From NCBI GenBank assembly GCA_963829845.1, contig CAWHKD010000015.1:1-64000 (forward strand): a stretch of DNA of 64,000 nucleotides. Reading direction: 5' to 3'. Below the pieces are notes generated by a model. It worked only from the letters and a program-made list of their open reading frames with translations, was not told where the DNA came from and did not search any database. Origin of the DNA: Gaiellasilicea sp963829845. GTDB lineage: Bacteria; Actinomycetota; Thermoleophilia; Gaiellales; Gaiellaceae. This document shows positions 43,592 through 51,254 of this stretch, in pieces. The translations under genes and the position numbers were made by a program. Position 1 is the stretch's first letter. Each line of letters starts with the position of its first letter.

Positions 43592-44520
43592 GGTGCACCC
43601 GCCAGCAGGCGGGACTGGCCGACGATCAGCTCGCGCACCTCGTCCTCGTCGAACCCCGCCCCGAGCAGGCGATCGGCCCAGAGCGCGAGCCCGTCCTCGA
43701 CGGGCGGGTAGTCCGGGTTCCCGCAGTCGCTCGAGAAGAGCGAGCGGTCGACGCCGACCGCGCGCACGCCGTCGAAGACGTGCTCCCAGTCGGTCTTCCC
43801 GGAGAGCGGCGTGCTCAGACAGCGCTCCAGGATGCACCCGCGCTGCGCGAGCGCGCGCTGGTCCTCGAGCGACAGGTCCTGGCACGGGAACTCCGGATGC
43901 GTGACGACGAGGCGCGCGACGCCCTCCTCGAGTGCTCCGTCGACGACCGCGAACGTGTCGTCGCGATCGAGGTGGCCCGTGGCGAGGATCAGGTTGTGGC
44001 GTGCGACCGCCCGCAGCACCTCTCGCGTCTCGGGCAAGAGCCGCCCGTCGGGAGCGGTGACGTACACGGGCTCGATGCTCAGCCCCAGGCCGCGAAGCTC
44101 GTGCTGCAGGCGCGCCCACTGGGGGACCTTGTCCTCGGCGCTCGGCTCCGTCCGTCCGGCCGTCTCCGCCGGCGAGTCGACGGTCGGCATCCAGACGATC
44201 CGCGCTCCTTCCCGGGCGGCGATCTCGACGGCGAGCGCGTTCATGCCGCCGACGGCCCAGTTGAGGGTGAGCGTGCCGACGACCTCGACCTCCGCGACGA
44301 GCGCCGAGACGACCTGCGCGCGCTCGGCGGTCGAGGTGTAGTGCGACTTGAGCGCGAAGCCGGCGAGCCCGAGGTCGGCGAAGCGCCGCGCGAGCGTGCG
44401 GTCGTCGATCCGCCGCTGGGGCACGTCCGGAGCCACGTGGACGTGCAGGTCGTACGCGCCGCGCACGAGCTCGCGCGCCCTGTCGGTCGGCTGCGTCTCA
44501 ACTCCCGCGTGCGCCGCCAC
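43588..44520 (-). CDS. DUF6282 amidohydrolase-superfamily protein
   Basis: A 310-residue protein with amidohydrolase metal ligands in order: YDLHVHVAPD (HxH, about residue 32), SHYT, ATGHLDRDD, THPEF and FSSDCGN. It is a beta/alpha barrel hydrolase of the DUF6282 group. In this cluster a lactonase role, opening 2-pyrone-4,6-dicarboxylate like LigI, or a decarboxylase role would fit; neither is proven. GTG 44520 starts it, five bases past the dehydrogenase stop. Confidence 0.8.
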   Translation of the reverse strand: MAAHAGVETQPTDRARELVRGAYDLHVHVAPDVPQRRIDDRTLARRFADLGLAGFALKSHYTSTAERAQVVSALVAEVEVVGTLTLNWAVGGMNALAVEIAAREGARIVWMPTVDSPAETAGRTEPSAEDKVPQWARLQHELRGLGLSIEPVYVTAPDGRLLPETREVLRAVARHNLILATGHLDRDDTFAVVDGALEEGVARLVVTHPEFPCQDLSLEDQRALAQRGCILERCLSTPLSGKTDWEHVFDGVRAVGVDRSLFSSDCGNPDYPPVEDGLALWADRLLGAGFDEDEVRELIVGQSRLLAGAP

Positions 44521-44525
44521 TCGAC

Positions 44526-45293
44526 CTACCGCTCCTTCGTCGCCGCCAGGTCGGCGAGCTGGGCGGCGCTCGCCGCGGCGATGTGAGGCTCGACGCCGAG
44601 CTCGAGCAGCAGCTCGCGGGCCGCCTCCATCTCGTCTACGCGCCGGGCGGCGTGCGTGCGGCTCCCCGCGAGGGCCCGATCGAGGTAGCGCCGGCCGATC
44701 ATCCCCTCGATCTCGAGCGCGAGCCACTCCTCGTAGCCCACGGCCTCGGCCGCCCGCATGCTCTCGACAACGGCGGCGGCGAGGCCCTTCATGAAGACCG
44801 AGCGGACGAGCTTCAGCGCCGCCGCGTCGCCGGGCTCCTCGGAGACCACCCGGACCGGCATGCCGAGCGGCGCGAACAGCTCCGCGAACGTGCGTGCGCC
44901 CGCTCCCGACGCGAGCACGGGAGCCCCGAGCCCGCGCTCGGGAACCGGCCCGAGCAACGCGACGTCGGCGAACACCGCGCCCGCGCCGGCGACGACGTCG
45001 GCGAGCTCGCGCTTCAGCGCCGGCGGCGCGGTGTTCAGGTCGGCGTAGACCATCGCCTGCTCGAGCGCCGGGAGCGCGGCTTCCGCCGCCTCGAGCGCGA
45101 CCCTCGCGGCGTTGACGCTGAGCACAACGTCGCAACCGGCGGTCGCGGCCGCCGCGTCCGGAGCGTTCGAGACCGACGGCAGATCGCGTCGTCGATCCGG
45201 GTCGTAGCCGCGCACCTCGACGCCGGCAGCGGCGAGGTCCGCCGCAAGCCGGCCTCCAGCCTCGCCGAGGCCGAGCACGGCGACTGCCCGCAT
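44526..45293 (-). CDS. NAD-binding dehydrogenase with DUF1932 domain (6-phosphogluconate dehydrogenase-like)
   Basis: A 255-residue protein: an N-terminal Rossmann domain (AVLGLGEAGGRLAADLAAAG) and a C-terminal helical DUF1932 domain (LVRSVFMKGLAAAVVESM with the catalytic-type Lys). It belongs to the beta-hydroxyacid dehydrogenase clan. In the cluster it may oxidise or reduce a ring-cleavage intermediate such as a 2-hydroxy or 2-oxo acid. ATG 45293 follows GGAG by six bases; ATG 45314 is possible. It is the first gene of the leftward operon of five or more genes. Confidence 0.8.
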   Translation of the reverse strand: MRAVAVLGLGEAGGRLAADLAAAGVEVRGYDPDRRRDLPSVSNAPDAAAATAGCDVVLSVNAARVALEAAEAALPALEQAMVYADLNTAPPALKRELADVVAGAGAVFADVALLGPVPERGLGAPVLASGAGARTFAELFAPLGMPVRVVSEEPGDAAALKLVRSVFMKGLAAAVVESMRAAEAVGYEEWLALEIEGMIGRRYLDRALAGSRTHAARRVDEMEAARELLLELGVEPHIAAASAAQLADLAATKER

Positions 45294-45372
45294 CCGTCGC
45301 TCCACGGCTGACATGAAAACAGAATTGTTGACGATTTTCGCGACAATCCTCAGAATCGAAGTCGCTTCGATG
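45294..45372. promoter_or_regulatory. Divergent promoter with two inverted repeats
   Basis: Rightwards, TTGACG (45328) and CAGAAT (45351) are spaced by 17 bases, a good sigma-70-type promoter for the second GntR gene. Over it lies ATTGT-N14-ACAAT (45324-45347). A second perfect palindrome, ATCGAAG-TCG-CTTCGAT (45355-45371), covers the predicted transcript start and the ATG at 45370. Both are candidate operators for the GntR regulator, controlling the two divergent operons. Confidence 0.6.
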
Positions 45373-46032
45373 CCGACCACCACGAGCTACGACGTTTTGC
45401 GCGAGGCCATCGTCCGGGGCGCCCTCGCCCCCGACGCGCGCCTCGTCGAGTCCGACCTCTCATCGACATTCGACATGTCCCGAGGCGCCGTGCGCACGGC
45501 GCTGATCCGGCTCGAGCAGGACGGGCTCGTCACCCGCGAGCCGCATCGTGGCGCACGCGTGCGGCGCGTGTCGGACGACGAGGCGGTCGAGATCCTGCAG
45601 GCGCGCGCCGTGCTGGAAGGGCTCGCGGTGCGCCGGGCGGCCGAGCGGATCGACGGAGCGGGCAGCACGCGGCTCCGCACCTCCCTCGCCCGCCAGCGAG
45701 GGCTTCTCGACCAAGGCGACCTCCTCGGCGCCTCGGAGGCGAACGCCGAGCTGCACGCCACGCTCCTCGAGCTCTCGGGCCATGCGATCGCCACGCGTCT
45801 CATCCACTCGCTGAACGCGCAGACGGTGCGCTACCAGTACCGAACGATCCTGATCCCCGGCCGGCCCGCTGCGTCCGTGGACGAGCACGCCGCCATCGTC
45901 GAGGCCGTCACCGCCGGGAACGCCGAAGCGGCGGAAGCCGCGATGCGCCGCCATCTCTTCAACGTCGCCGGGGCAGTGCTGCGTGGCCGGCTGCCCGGCG
46001 GGATCGACAACGCGAGTCGCGGTGCTCTCTAG
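45370..46032 (+). CDS. GntR-family regulator (FCD subfamily)
   Basis: A 220-residue regulator. The winged helix spans residues 5-68 (DLSSTFDMSRGAVRTALIRLEQDGL), followed by an FCD domain with histidines in ELHATLL and DEHAAIVEAV. ATG 45370 fits a short leader after the promoter; ATG 45313 would put the promoter inside the gene. It overlaps the following demethylase gene by eleven bases, so the regulator is co-produced with its likely target, as VanR-type regulators often are with vanillate genes. Confidence 0.88.
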   Translation: MPTTTSYDVLREAIVRGALAPDARLVESDLSSTFDMSRGAVRTALIRLEQDGLVTREPHRGARVRRVSDDEAVEILQARAVLEGLAVRRAAERIDGAGSTRLRTSLARQRGLLDQGDLLGASEANAELHATLLELSGHAIATRLIHSLNAQTVRYQYRTILIPGRPAASVDEHAAIVEAVTAGNAEAAEAAMRRHLFNVAGAVLRGRLPGGIDNASRGAL

Positions 46033-47422
46033 GCCTCGCAGCCTGGAAGCCCTGCTGGCGGCGGCGACGAGCCCCGTCGAGCTGCTGCGCAACTCGCCGG
46101 CGGGGCCGAACGTGTACCCGGGCGTGCCAGCGGAGTTCACGAACTGGCGGGACGAGCAACGGGCTTGGCAGACCGCCTGCGTCCTCTTCGACCTCTCGTT
46201 CCACATGAACGACCTGGCGGTCGAGGGCCAGGACGCGCCCAGGCTCCTCTCCGACCTCGCGGTCAACAGCTTCGCCGGCTACACCGCCGATCGCGCCAAG
46301 CACTTCGTGCCGTGCAGCCCCGAGGGCTATGTGATCGGCGACGTGATCCTGTTCGCGCTCGGCAAGGATCGTTTCGAGCTGGTCGGCCGCGCGCCGGCGC
46401 TGAACTGGGTCACGTACCACGCCGAGATGGGCGGGTACGACGTCGCGGTCGAGCTCGACGTCAGGTCGGCGCTGCGCACGGACGGCCGCCGCCGGTCGTA
46501 CCGGTTCCAGGTGCAGGGCCCGACCGCGATGCAGGTGATCGAGCAGGCGCTCGGCGCGGCGCCGCCCGAGCTCAGGTTCTTCCACACGACGAGCGTGACG
46601 ATCGCCAGGAAGACCGTGGCCGCGCTGCGGCACGGGATGGTCGGCCAGCCGGGCTGGGAGCTCTTCGGCCCCTGGGACGACCGCGAAGCCGTGCGCGAGG
46701 CGCTCCTGGCAGCCGGGGAGGAGCACGGCCTCCGGCAGGCGGGCGGCCGGGCCTACTCCTCCAACACGCTCGAGTCCGGCTGGATCCCCTCGCCGCTCCC
46801 GGCCGTGTACTCCGGCGAGAGCATGAAGGCCTACCGCGAGTGGCTGCCCGCCGCCGGGTACGAGGGAACTGCGTCGATCGGCGGCAGCTTCGTCTCCGAC
46901 GAGATCGAGGACTACTACTGCACGCCCTGGGACCTGGGCTACGGAAGCTACGTCGCCTTCGACCACGACTTCATCGGGCGCGATGCGCTCGAGCAGATGG
47001 CTGCTGGAGAGCATCGCCGCAAGGTCACGCTGGCGCTCGACGACGAGGACGTGACCCACGTGATCGGGACGATGTTCGGAGAGAGCGACCGGGCAAAATT
47101 CATGGATTGGCCCTCCGCGGTGTACTCGATGCACCAATACGACCGGGTGACCGCGGACGGCGAGGCCGTCGGCGTGTCCACCTGGATCGGCTACAGCTCC
47201 AACGAGCGCAAGATGCTGACCCTCGCCGTTCTCGACGCCGGGCACGCGGAGTCCGGCACCGAGGTGACACTCGTCTGGGGCGAGGAGGACGGAGGCACGT
47301 CGAAGCCGACGGTCGAGCCGCACGTGCAGGTCGAGCTCGGCGCGGTCGTCGCTCCGGCGCCGTACGTGGAAGCGGTGCGCACGTCGTACGCCCCCGGTGG
47401 CTGGCGCGCGCGGCATCCCTAG
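46022..47422 (+). CDS. Tetrahydrofolate-dependent aryl O-demethylase (DesA/LigM-like, GcvT family)
   Basis: A 466-residue paralogue of the demethylase at 38282. The segments LLRNSPAGPNVYPGVPAEFT, LNWVTYHAEMGGYDV, SNTLESGWIPSPLPA and YSSNERKMLTLAVLD look closer to what I remember of syringate demethylase DesA than of LigM, so one copy may handle syringate and the other vanillate or 3-O-methylgallate. That split is inference without an alignment. GTG 46022 overlaps the GntR gene. It is the last gene of the island before the right repeat. Confidence 0.83.
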   Translation: MLSRPRSLEALLAAATSPVELLRNSPAGPNVYPGVPAEFTNWRDEQRAWQTACVLFDLSFHMNDLAVEGQDAPRLLSDLAVNSFAGYTADRAKHFVPCSPEGYVIGDVILFALGKDRFELVGRAPALNWVTYHAEMGGYDVAVELDVRSALRTDGRRRSYRFQVQGPTAMQVIEQALGAAPPELRFFHTTSVTIARKTVAALRHGMVGQPGWELFGPWDDREAVREALLAAGEEHGLRQAGGRAYSSNTLESGWIPSPLPAVYSGESMKAYREWLPAAGYEGTASIGGSFVSDEIEDYYCTPWDLGYGSYVAFDHDFIGRDALEQMAAGEHRRKVTLALDDEDVTHVIGTMFGESDRAKFMDWPSAVYSMHQYDRVTADGEAVGVSTWIGYSSNERKMLTLAVLDAGHAESGTEVTLVWGEEDGGTSKPTVEPHVQVELGAVVAPAPYVEAVRTSYAPGGWRARHP

Positions 47423-47530
47423 CCGAAGCCCACGGTCGCGCTCAGCCAGCTCTCCGGCACCGCGCTCGGCAAGGTGGCCCCTGGCGGCGCGGCTGCCGCA
47501 CCGCGCTGCAGTGCCAAATCCCGGTCCCCC

Positions 47531-47560
47531 AGGTCGGCGGTTCGAGCCCGCCTAGCTCCA
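47531..47560 (+). repeat. attR-like direct repeat (tRNA-Ala 3' remnant)
   Basis: An exact 30-base copy of the tRNA-Ala 3' end at 25109-25138. The upstream sequence (47460-47530) has no matching acceptor, D-arm or anticodon stem, so this is not a complete tRNA. It is followed sixteen bases later by a strong terminator. Confidence 0.8.
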
Positions 47561-47575
47561 TGGCGTTTGCTCAGC

Positions 47576-47602
47576 AAAGAGGCCCCGTCCGGGGCCTCTT
47601 TT
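47576..47602 (+). terminator. Rho-independent terminator after the tRNA remnant
   Basis: AGAGGCCCC-gtcc-GGGGCCTCT followed by TTTTCG. It points rightwards and directly follows the tRNA 3' remnant, so it is probably the original terminator of tRNA-Ala before insertion. It now also ends the GntR-demethylase transcript. Confidence 0.85.
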
Positions 47603-47627
47603 CGCTTCTTGGGTCGGATGTTGGGAC

Positions 47628-48062
47628 CTAGGCTGCCACGACCTCCTCCAGGTGTCCCGCCAGCACGACGGGCGAGCCGATCACGAGCACCTCCGGCCCG
47701 TTCTCCTCGAACGGACGCTCGAACGTCGAGACCACGGTCGAGGCGGAGAACGTTCCGAGCACGCGGAGCACGTCGTCACCGATGTTGCGCAGCCCATGCG
47801 GTGCCATCGGCGGGACGAGCCCGACCTGGTGCGTCTCGAGCCGGCCCACCTCGTCGCCGACACGCGCCTCTGCCGTGCCCTGCACGATGATCAGGAGCTC
47901 TTCCGCGCTGTCCGTGTGCACCCCGAGCTCCGCGCCGGGATCGAGCTCGAAGAGAACCGTCGCGGTGCTGGCGGTGCCGGTCGCGCTATGGAGGGGGAAG
48001 CTGACGCGCAGCCCGGGTGCTGCGGGTGCGAGCTCGAAGTCGTCGAGGTCGAAGGTGAACAT
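47628..48062 (-). CDS. Single-domain cupin protein
   Basis: A 144-residue cupin. The metal motif is partly kept (GVHTDSAEELLIIVQG, then MAPHGLRN), the usual pattern of quercetinase-like or storage-type small cupins. ATG 48062 follows AAAGGAG at six bases. It is divergent from a TetR gene and probably repressed by it. Substrate unknown. Confidence 0.8.
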   Translation of the reverse strand: MFTFDLDDFELAPAAPGLRVSFPLHSATGTASTATVLFELDPGAELGVHTDSAEELLIIVQGTAEARVGDEVGRLETHQVGLVPPMAPHGLRNIGDDVLRVLGTFSASTVVSTFERPFEENGPEVLVIGSPVVLAGHLEEVVAA

Positions 48063-48149
48063 GTTCCACTCCTTTCGTTGCACAGTAATGTGCAGTGAAT
48101 ATAGAGAGTGCGATTGCGCTTGTCAAGATTCGAGGTACACTTCTGTGCA
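48063..48149. promoter_or_regulatory. Divergent cupin/TetR promoter with TGCACA-N4-TGTGCA operator
   Basis: A perfect inverted repeat TGCACA-gtaa-TGTGCA sits at 48079-48094, and the half-site with its context (TGTGCAaTGAAT) recurs at 48144-48155, over the TetR start codon. TTGCGC and TACACT boxes sixteen bases apart precede the TetR gene. The arrangement suits autorepression by TetR and control of the cupin. Confidence 0.6.
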
Positions 48150-48722
48150 ATGAATCGGAAGTACGAGCAGAAGGAACGGGCGCGGCGGCAGGCGCAGACA
48201 CGGCAGCGGATCGTCGAGGCGGCGGTCGACCTGCACACGAGCGTCGGCCCGGCGCAGACGACGATCAGTGGAATCGCGAAGCGGGCGGGCGTCGAGCGGC
48301 ACACCGTCTACGCGCACTTCCCCGACGACCGGACGCTCTTCCGAGCCTGCTCCGAGCACTGGGCGGCGAGACATCCGATGCCTGATCCCGAGACGCTGGC
48401 GGAGATCGAGGACCCGGTGCGCCGCCTTCGCCGGGCACTGGGCGATATGTACGCGTGGTACGAGTCCGTGGAGGCCGATCTGGCTCTGTTCCTTCGAGAC
48501 GCTTCCGTCGTCCCCGCGAACGCGGACGTCCTCGGGGAGATGACGGCCGAGTTCGCGAACGTGGCCGACGCGGTCGCACAAGGCCGGCCACGGCGCAAGA
48601 GCGTCAGAGCGGCGATCGGGCACGCGCTCGAGTTCGAGACCTGGCGCTCGCTCGTCCGCAGGCAGGGCCTCACGCGGGCACAGGCAATCGACGCAATGGC
48701 CCGTCTCGTCTCGGGCGCCTAG
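48150..48722 (+). CDS. TetR-family transcriptional regulator
   Basis: A 190-residue regulator. The HTH spans residues 10-55 (TRQRIVEAAVDLHTSVGPAQTTISGIAKRAGVERHTVYAHF), with the TetR recognition helix clear. The C-terminal half is helical and ligand-binding. ATG 48150. It is followed by an alpha/beta hydrolase gene five bases later, so both share a transcript and perhaps a small-molecule response with the divergent cupin. Confidence 0.9.
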   Translation: MNRKYEQKERARRQAQTRQRIVEAAVDLHTSVGPAQTTISGIAKRAGVERHTVYAHFPDDRTLFRACSEHWAARHPMPDPETLAEIEDPVRRLRRALGDMYAWYESVEADLALFLRDASVVPANADVLGEMTAEFANVADAVAQGRPRRKSVRAAIGHALEFETWRSLVRRQGLTRAQAIDAMARLVSGA

Positions 48723-48726
48723 AGCG

Positions 48727-49519
48727 GTGGCGGAGAATCCCAACACCGGGCACGTGCGATCGGGCGACGGGACGCGCATCGCGTACTGGAGCAGCGGTGA
48801 GGGGCCGCCACTCGTGCTCGTCCACGGGGCGACGTCCGACCACACGACGTTCCGCTTCGTCACGCCGCTCCTCGTCGAGCAATTCACGCTCGTCGCGGTC
48901 GACCGTCGCGGCCGCGGCGAGAGCGGTGACGCCGCCGAGTATGCACTCGAGCGCGAGCTCGACGATCTCGCCCGCGTCGTCGACTCGCTCGACGGGCCGG
49001 TGGACGTCTTCGGCCACTCCTTCGGCGCCACGGTGGCGCTCGCGGCCGCTCCGACGATGCGGAACCTGCGCCGGCTCGTCCTCTACGAGCCTTCGCCGGG
49101 CATCAACGTCGTGCCAGCGGTGGACGTCGCGCGGTTCGAGGCGCTGGTCGAGGCGGGCGAGCGCGAAGCGGCGCTGGTCGCCGCCTACGGCTCGTTCGGG
49201 CTGACGCCCTGCGGAGGTGGCGCAGATTCGCGACTCGCCCGTGTGGCCCGCGCGGGTCGCAGCCGTTCACACGATCGCGCGCGAGATCAGGGCGGAGGAG
49301 GGCTACCGCGTCGAGCCCGGGCGCTTCGCCCAGCTCGACATTCCAGTGCTGCTGCTGCTCGGAGAGGAGAGTCCGGCGTGGGCGCGGGACGGCGCCGAGC
49401 GAATCCGCGCCGCCCTCCCGGACGCGCGGATCTCGGTGCTGCCAGGCCAGGGGCACACGGCGATCCTGACCGCGCCCGAGCTCGTCGTCGACGAGCTGCT
49501 GGACTTCCTGCGCGGCTGA
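48727..49519 (+). CDS. Alpha/beta hydrolase, frameshifted near 49210
   Basis: About 263 residues after repair. The oxyanion strand LVLVHGATSDHTTF, the nucleophile FGHSFGATVAL (about residue 98), and in the second frame the acid region LLLLGEESPAWA and the histidine PGQGHTAIL complete the fold and triad. The first frame reads to LTPC and the second continues VAQIRDSPVWP, so one base is wrong near 49210. GTG 48727. Function within the family unknown. Confidence 0.8.
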
Positions 49520-49598
49520 ACGTCCCAGTCGGGTCGCAGCCCAACGCTTGCAGCAGTCTTGACATCGGCATACGGTGGACGATGGGTCGACCTCACAG

Positions 49599-51254
49599 AT
49601 GAGTCGTCACCGCATCTCCCGCAGACCGCTCATGCCGCGTCTCGCTCTGGGGCTTGGGATGGGACTCTTGGTCGCGGCCGCGCTCGCAGCCTCTGGGACA
49701 CGGGCTCGTGCGCACGTCGTGAAGGAAGGCGGCACGCTCGCGGTCGGAACGCCCGCCTTCGACTTCATCGATCCGGCGCTCGTCCCCGATCCGGGCATGA
49801 GCGGGGCGTGCGGAGACTGCACGATTGCCATGTGGGCGGTCGCGGATGCGACGTGCGGGATGCTCTTCCGCTACCCGGTGACTGTTCCTCCAGTCGCGAA
49901 CTACGGCCTCGTCGCGGAGGTCGCGACGGGCGTTCCGCCACCCTCGCGCGACGGTAAGACCTACACGTTCACGATCCGGAAGGGCTTTCGCTTCAGCACC
50001 GGAGCGCCGCTGACCGCCGCAAACTACAAGCGCGCTTTCGAGCGAGTGCTCAACCCGGCGACGAACTCACCCGCTGCTCGGTATCTCCAGGAAGTCGCCG
50101 GCGTCAGGGCCGCCGGCAACCAGCTGATTGTCCGGCTGACGAAGCGGGTCCCGGACTTCCCGCCCGGATGACGATGCCCTACCTCTGCCCGGTGCCGACC
50201 GACCTGCCGATCGCACCGGAAGGCGTCGGGGCGCCGCTCCCGGCTCCGGCCCCTACTACGTTGCCGAGTTCGTCCGCGGCGATCGCGTCGTCCTGAAGAG
50301 GAACCGCTACTACCGCGGTTCGAGGCCGCATCACCTCGACCAGATCATCGTCCAGATCGGCGATACCGAGGCGACGAATGCGAACAAAGTCGTGGCCGGC
50401 CAACTCGACGTCGTCCTCTCCTTGCCCGGCGTCGTTGAAGCCGGGATCGCTGAGAGGTTCGGCGTCAACAAGCAGCAGTTCTTCTCCGTCCGCGCGGCCG
50501 ACATGTTCTACACTCGTCATGAACACCGAGCGGCCGCTGTTCAAGAACAACCCGAAACTGCGGCAGGCGGTCAACTTCGCACTCGACCGAACCGCGATGC
50601 TGCGTGTGCTCGGAGCCGCGAGCGGTTCGCGCAGCGACAGCTATCTGCCGCGCCGGGCTACCGGGCTACCGCGATGTTCACCCCTATCCCGTGAGGTACC
50701 CCAATGTCGCCAAGGCGCAGGCGCTGGCCAAGGGGCACACCAGGAGCGGCAAAGCGGTCATGTACGTCAGCGACAACATCCGGGTTTTCGGAGGCCTGGC
50801 ACAAGCGCAGATCGTCCAAAGCAACTTGAGGGAGATCGGAATCGACGTTGAGATCAAGCAGTTCCCAACCGCCGTCCGCGATGCCAGGATCGCAACCCGC
50901 GGTGAGCCCTTCGACCTGGCGAACACACGGTACCTCGTCGCCTGGGTGGATCCCTATCAGTACGTGAACCTGCTGCTCGACGGGCGGACGATCCAGCCGA
51001 CCGACAACATCAACCGCTCCTACTTCAACTCGCCCCACTACAACCGCCTGATCGACCAGGCGGGACGCCTCTCCGGCCAGGCCCGCTACGACGCCTACGG
51101 CAAGCTCGCTCTCGACATTGCAAGGGATGCCGCTCCGATGGCGACGTACGTCAACCGGAACCACCGCTTCTTCGTCTCCAGCAGCGTTGGCTGCGTGCGC
51201 GCCGTCGGCGTGGCTGCGCACGGCCTCGACCTGGCCGGCCTTTGCCTGAAATGA
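49599..51254 (+). pseudogene. Peptide/nickel-type ABC substrate-binding protein, copy 1, four frameshifts
   Basis: An SBP_bac_5-type solute-binding protein with export signal (PRLALGLGMGLLVAAALAAS), EGGTLAVGTPAFDFIDPAL and the late YLVAWVDPYQYVNLLLDG and YFNSPHYN segments. The frame shifts near 50162, 50244, 50513 and 50655; comparison with copy 2 shows each as one lost or gained base. No other stop is present and codon use stays normal, so the gene may be intact in the cell. It lacks permease or ATPase neighbours. Its stop overlaps the start of copy 2 (ATGA). Confidence 0.75.

Larger units (their letters stand above)
25139..47560. mobile_element. Putative 22.4-kb tRNA-integrated catabolic island
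   Basis: The segment lies between an intact tRNA-Ala and a second copy of its 3' end, the standard trace of site-specific insertion. Everything inside is aromatic catabolism, its transport and its regulation; the genes outside are unrelated. The tRNA-like terminator is now on the far side at 47576, separated from the tRNA. No integrase, transposase or conjugation gene is present, so the element would be a decayed or passive island, moved by functions supplied elsewhere. The base composition is not visibly different from the flanks. Confidence 0.6.

Noticed and set aside
47455..47560. A second complete tRNA gene
   Set aside because: Only the T-arm and acceptor 3' strand are present; no matching acceptor 5' strand, D-arm or anticodon stem could be found upstream.
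25139..47560. Integrase, transposase or conjugation genes inside the island
   Set aside because: Every frame of real coding quality in the interval was assigned to catabolism, transport or regulation; none resembles a recombinase.
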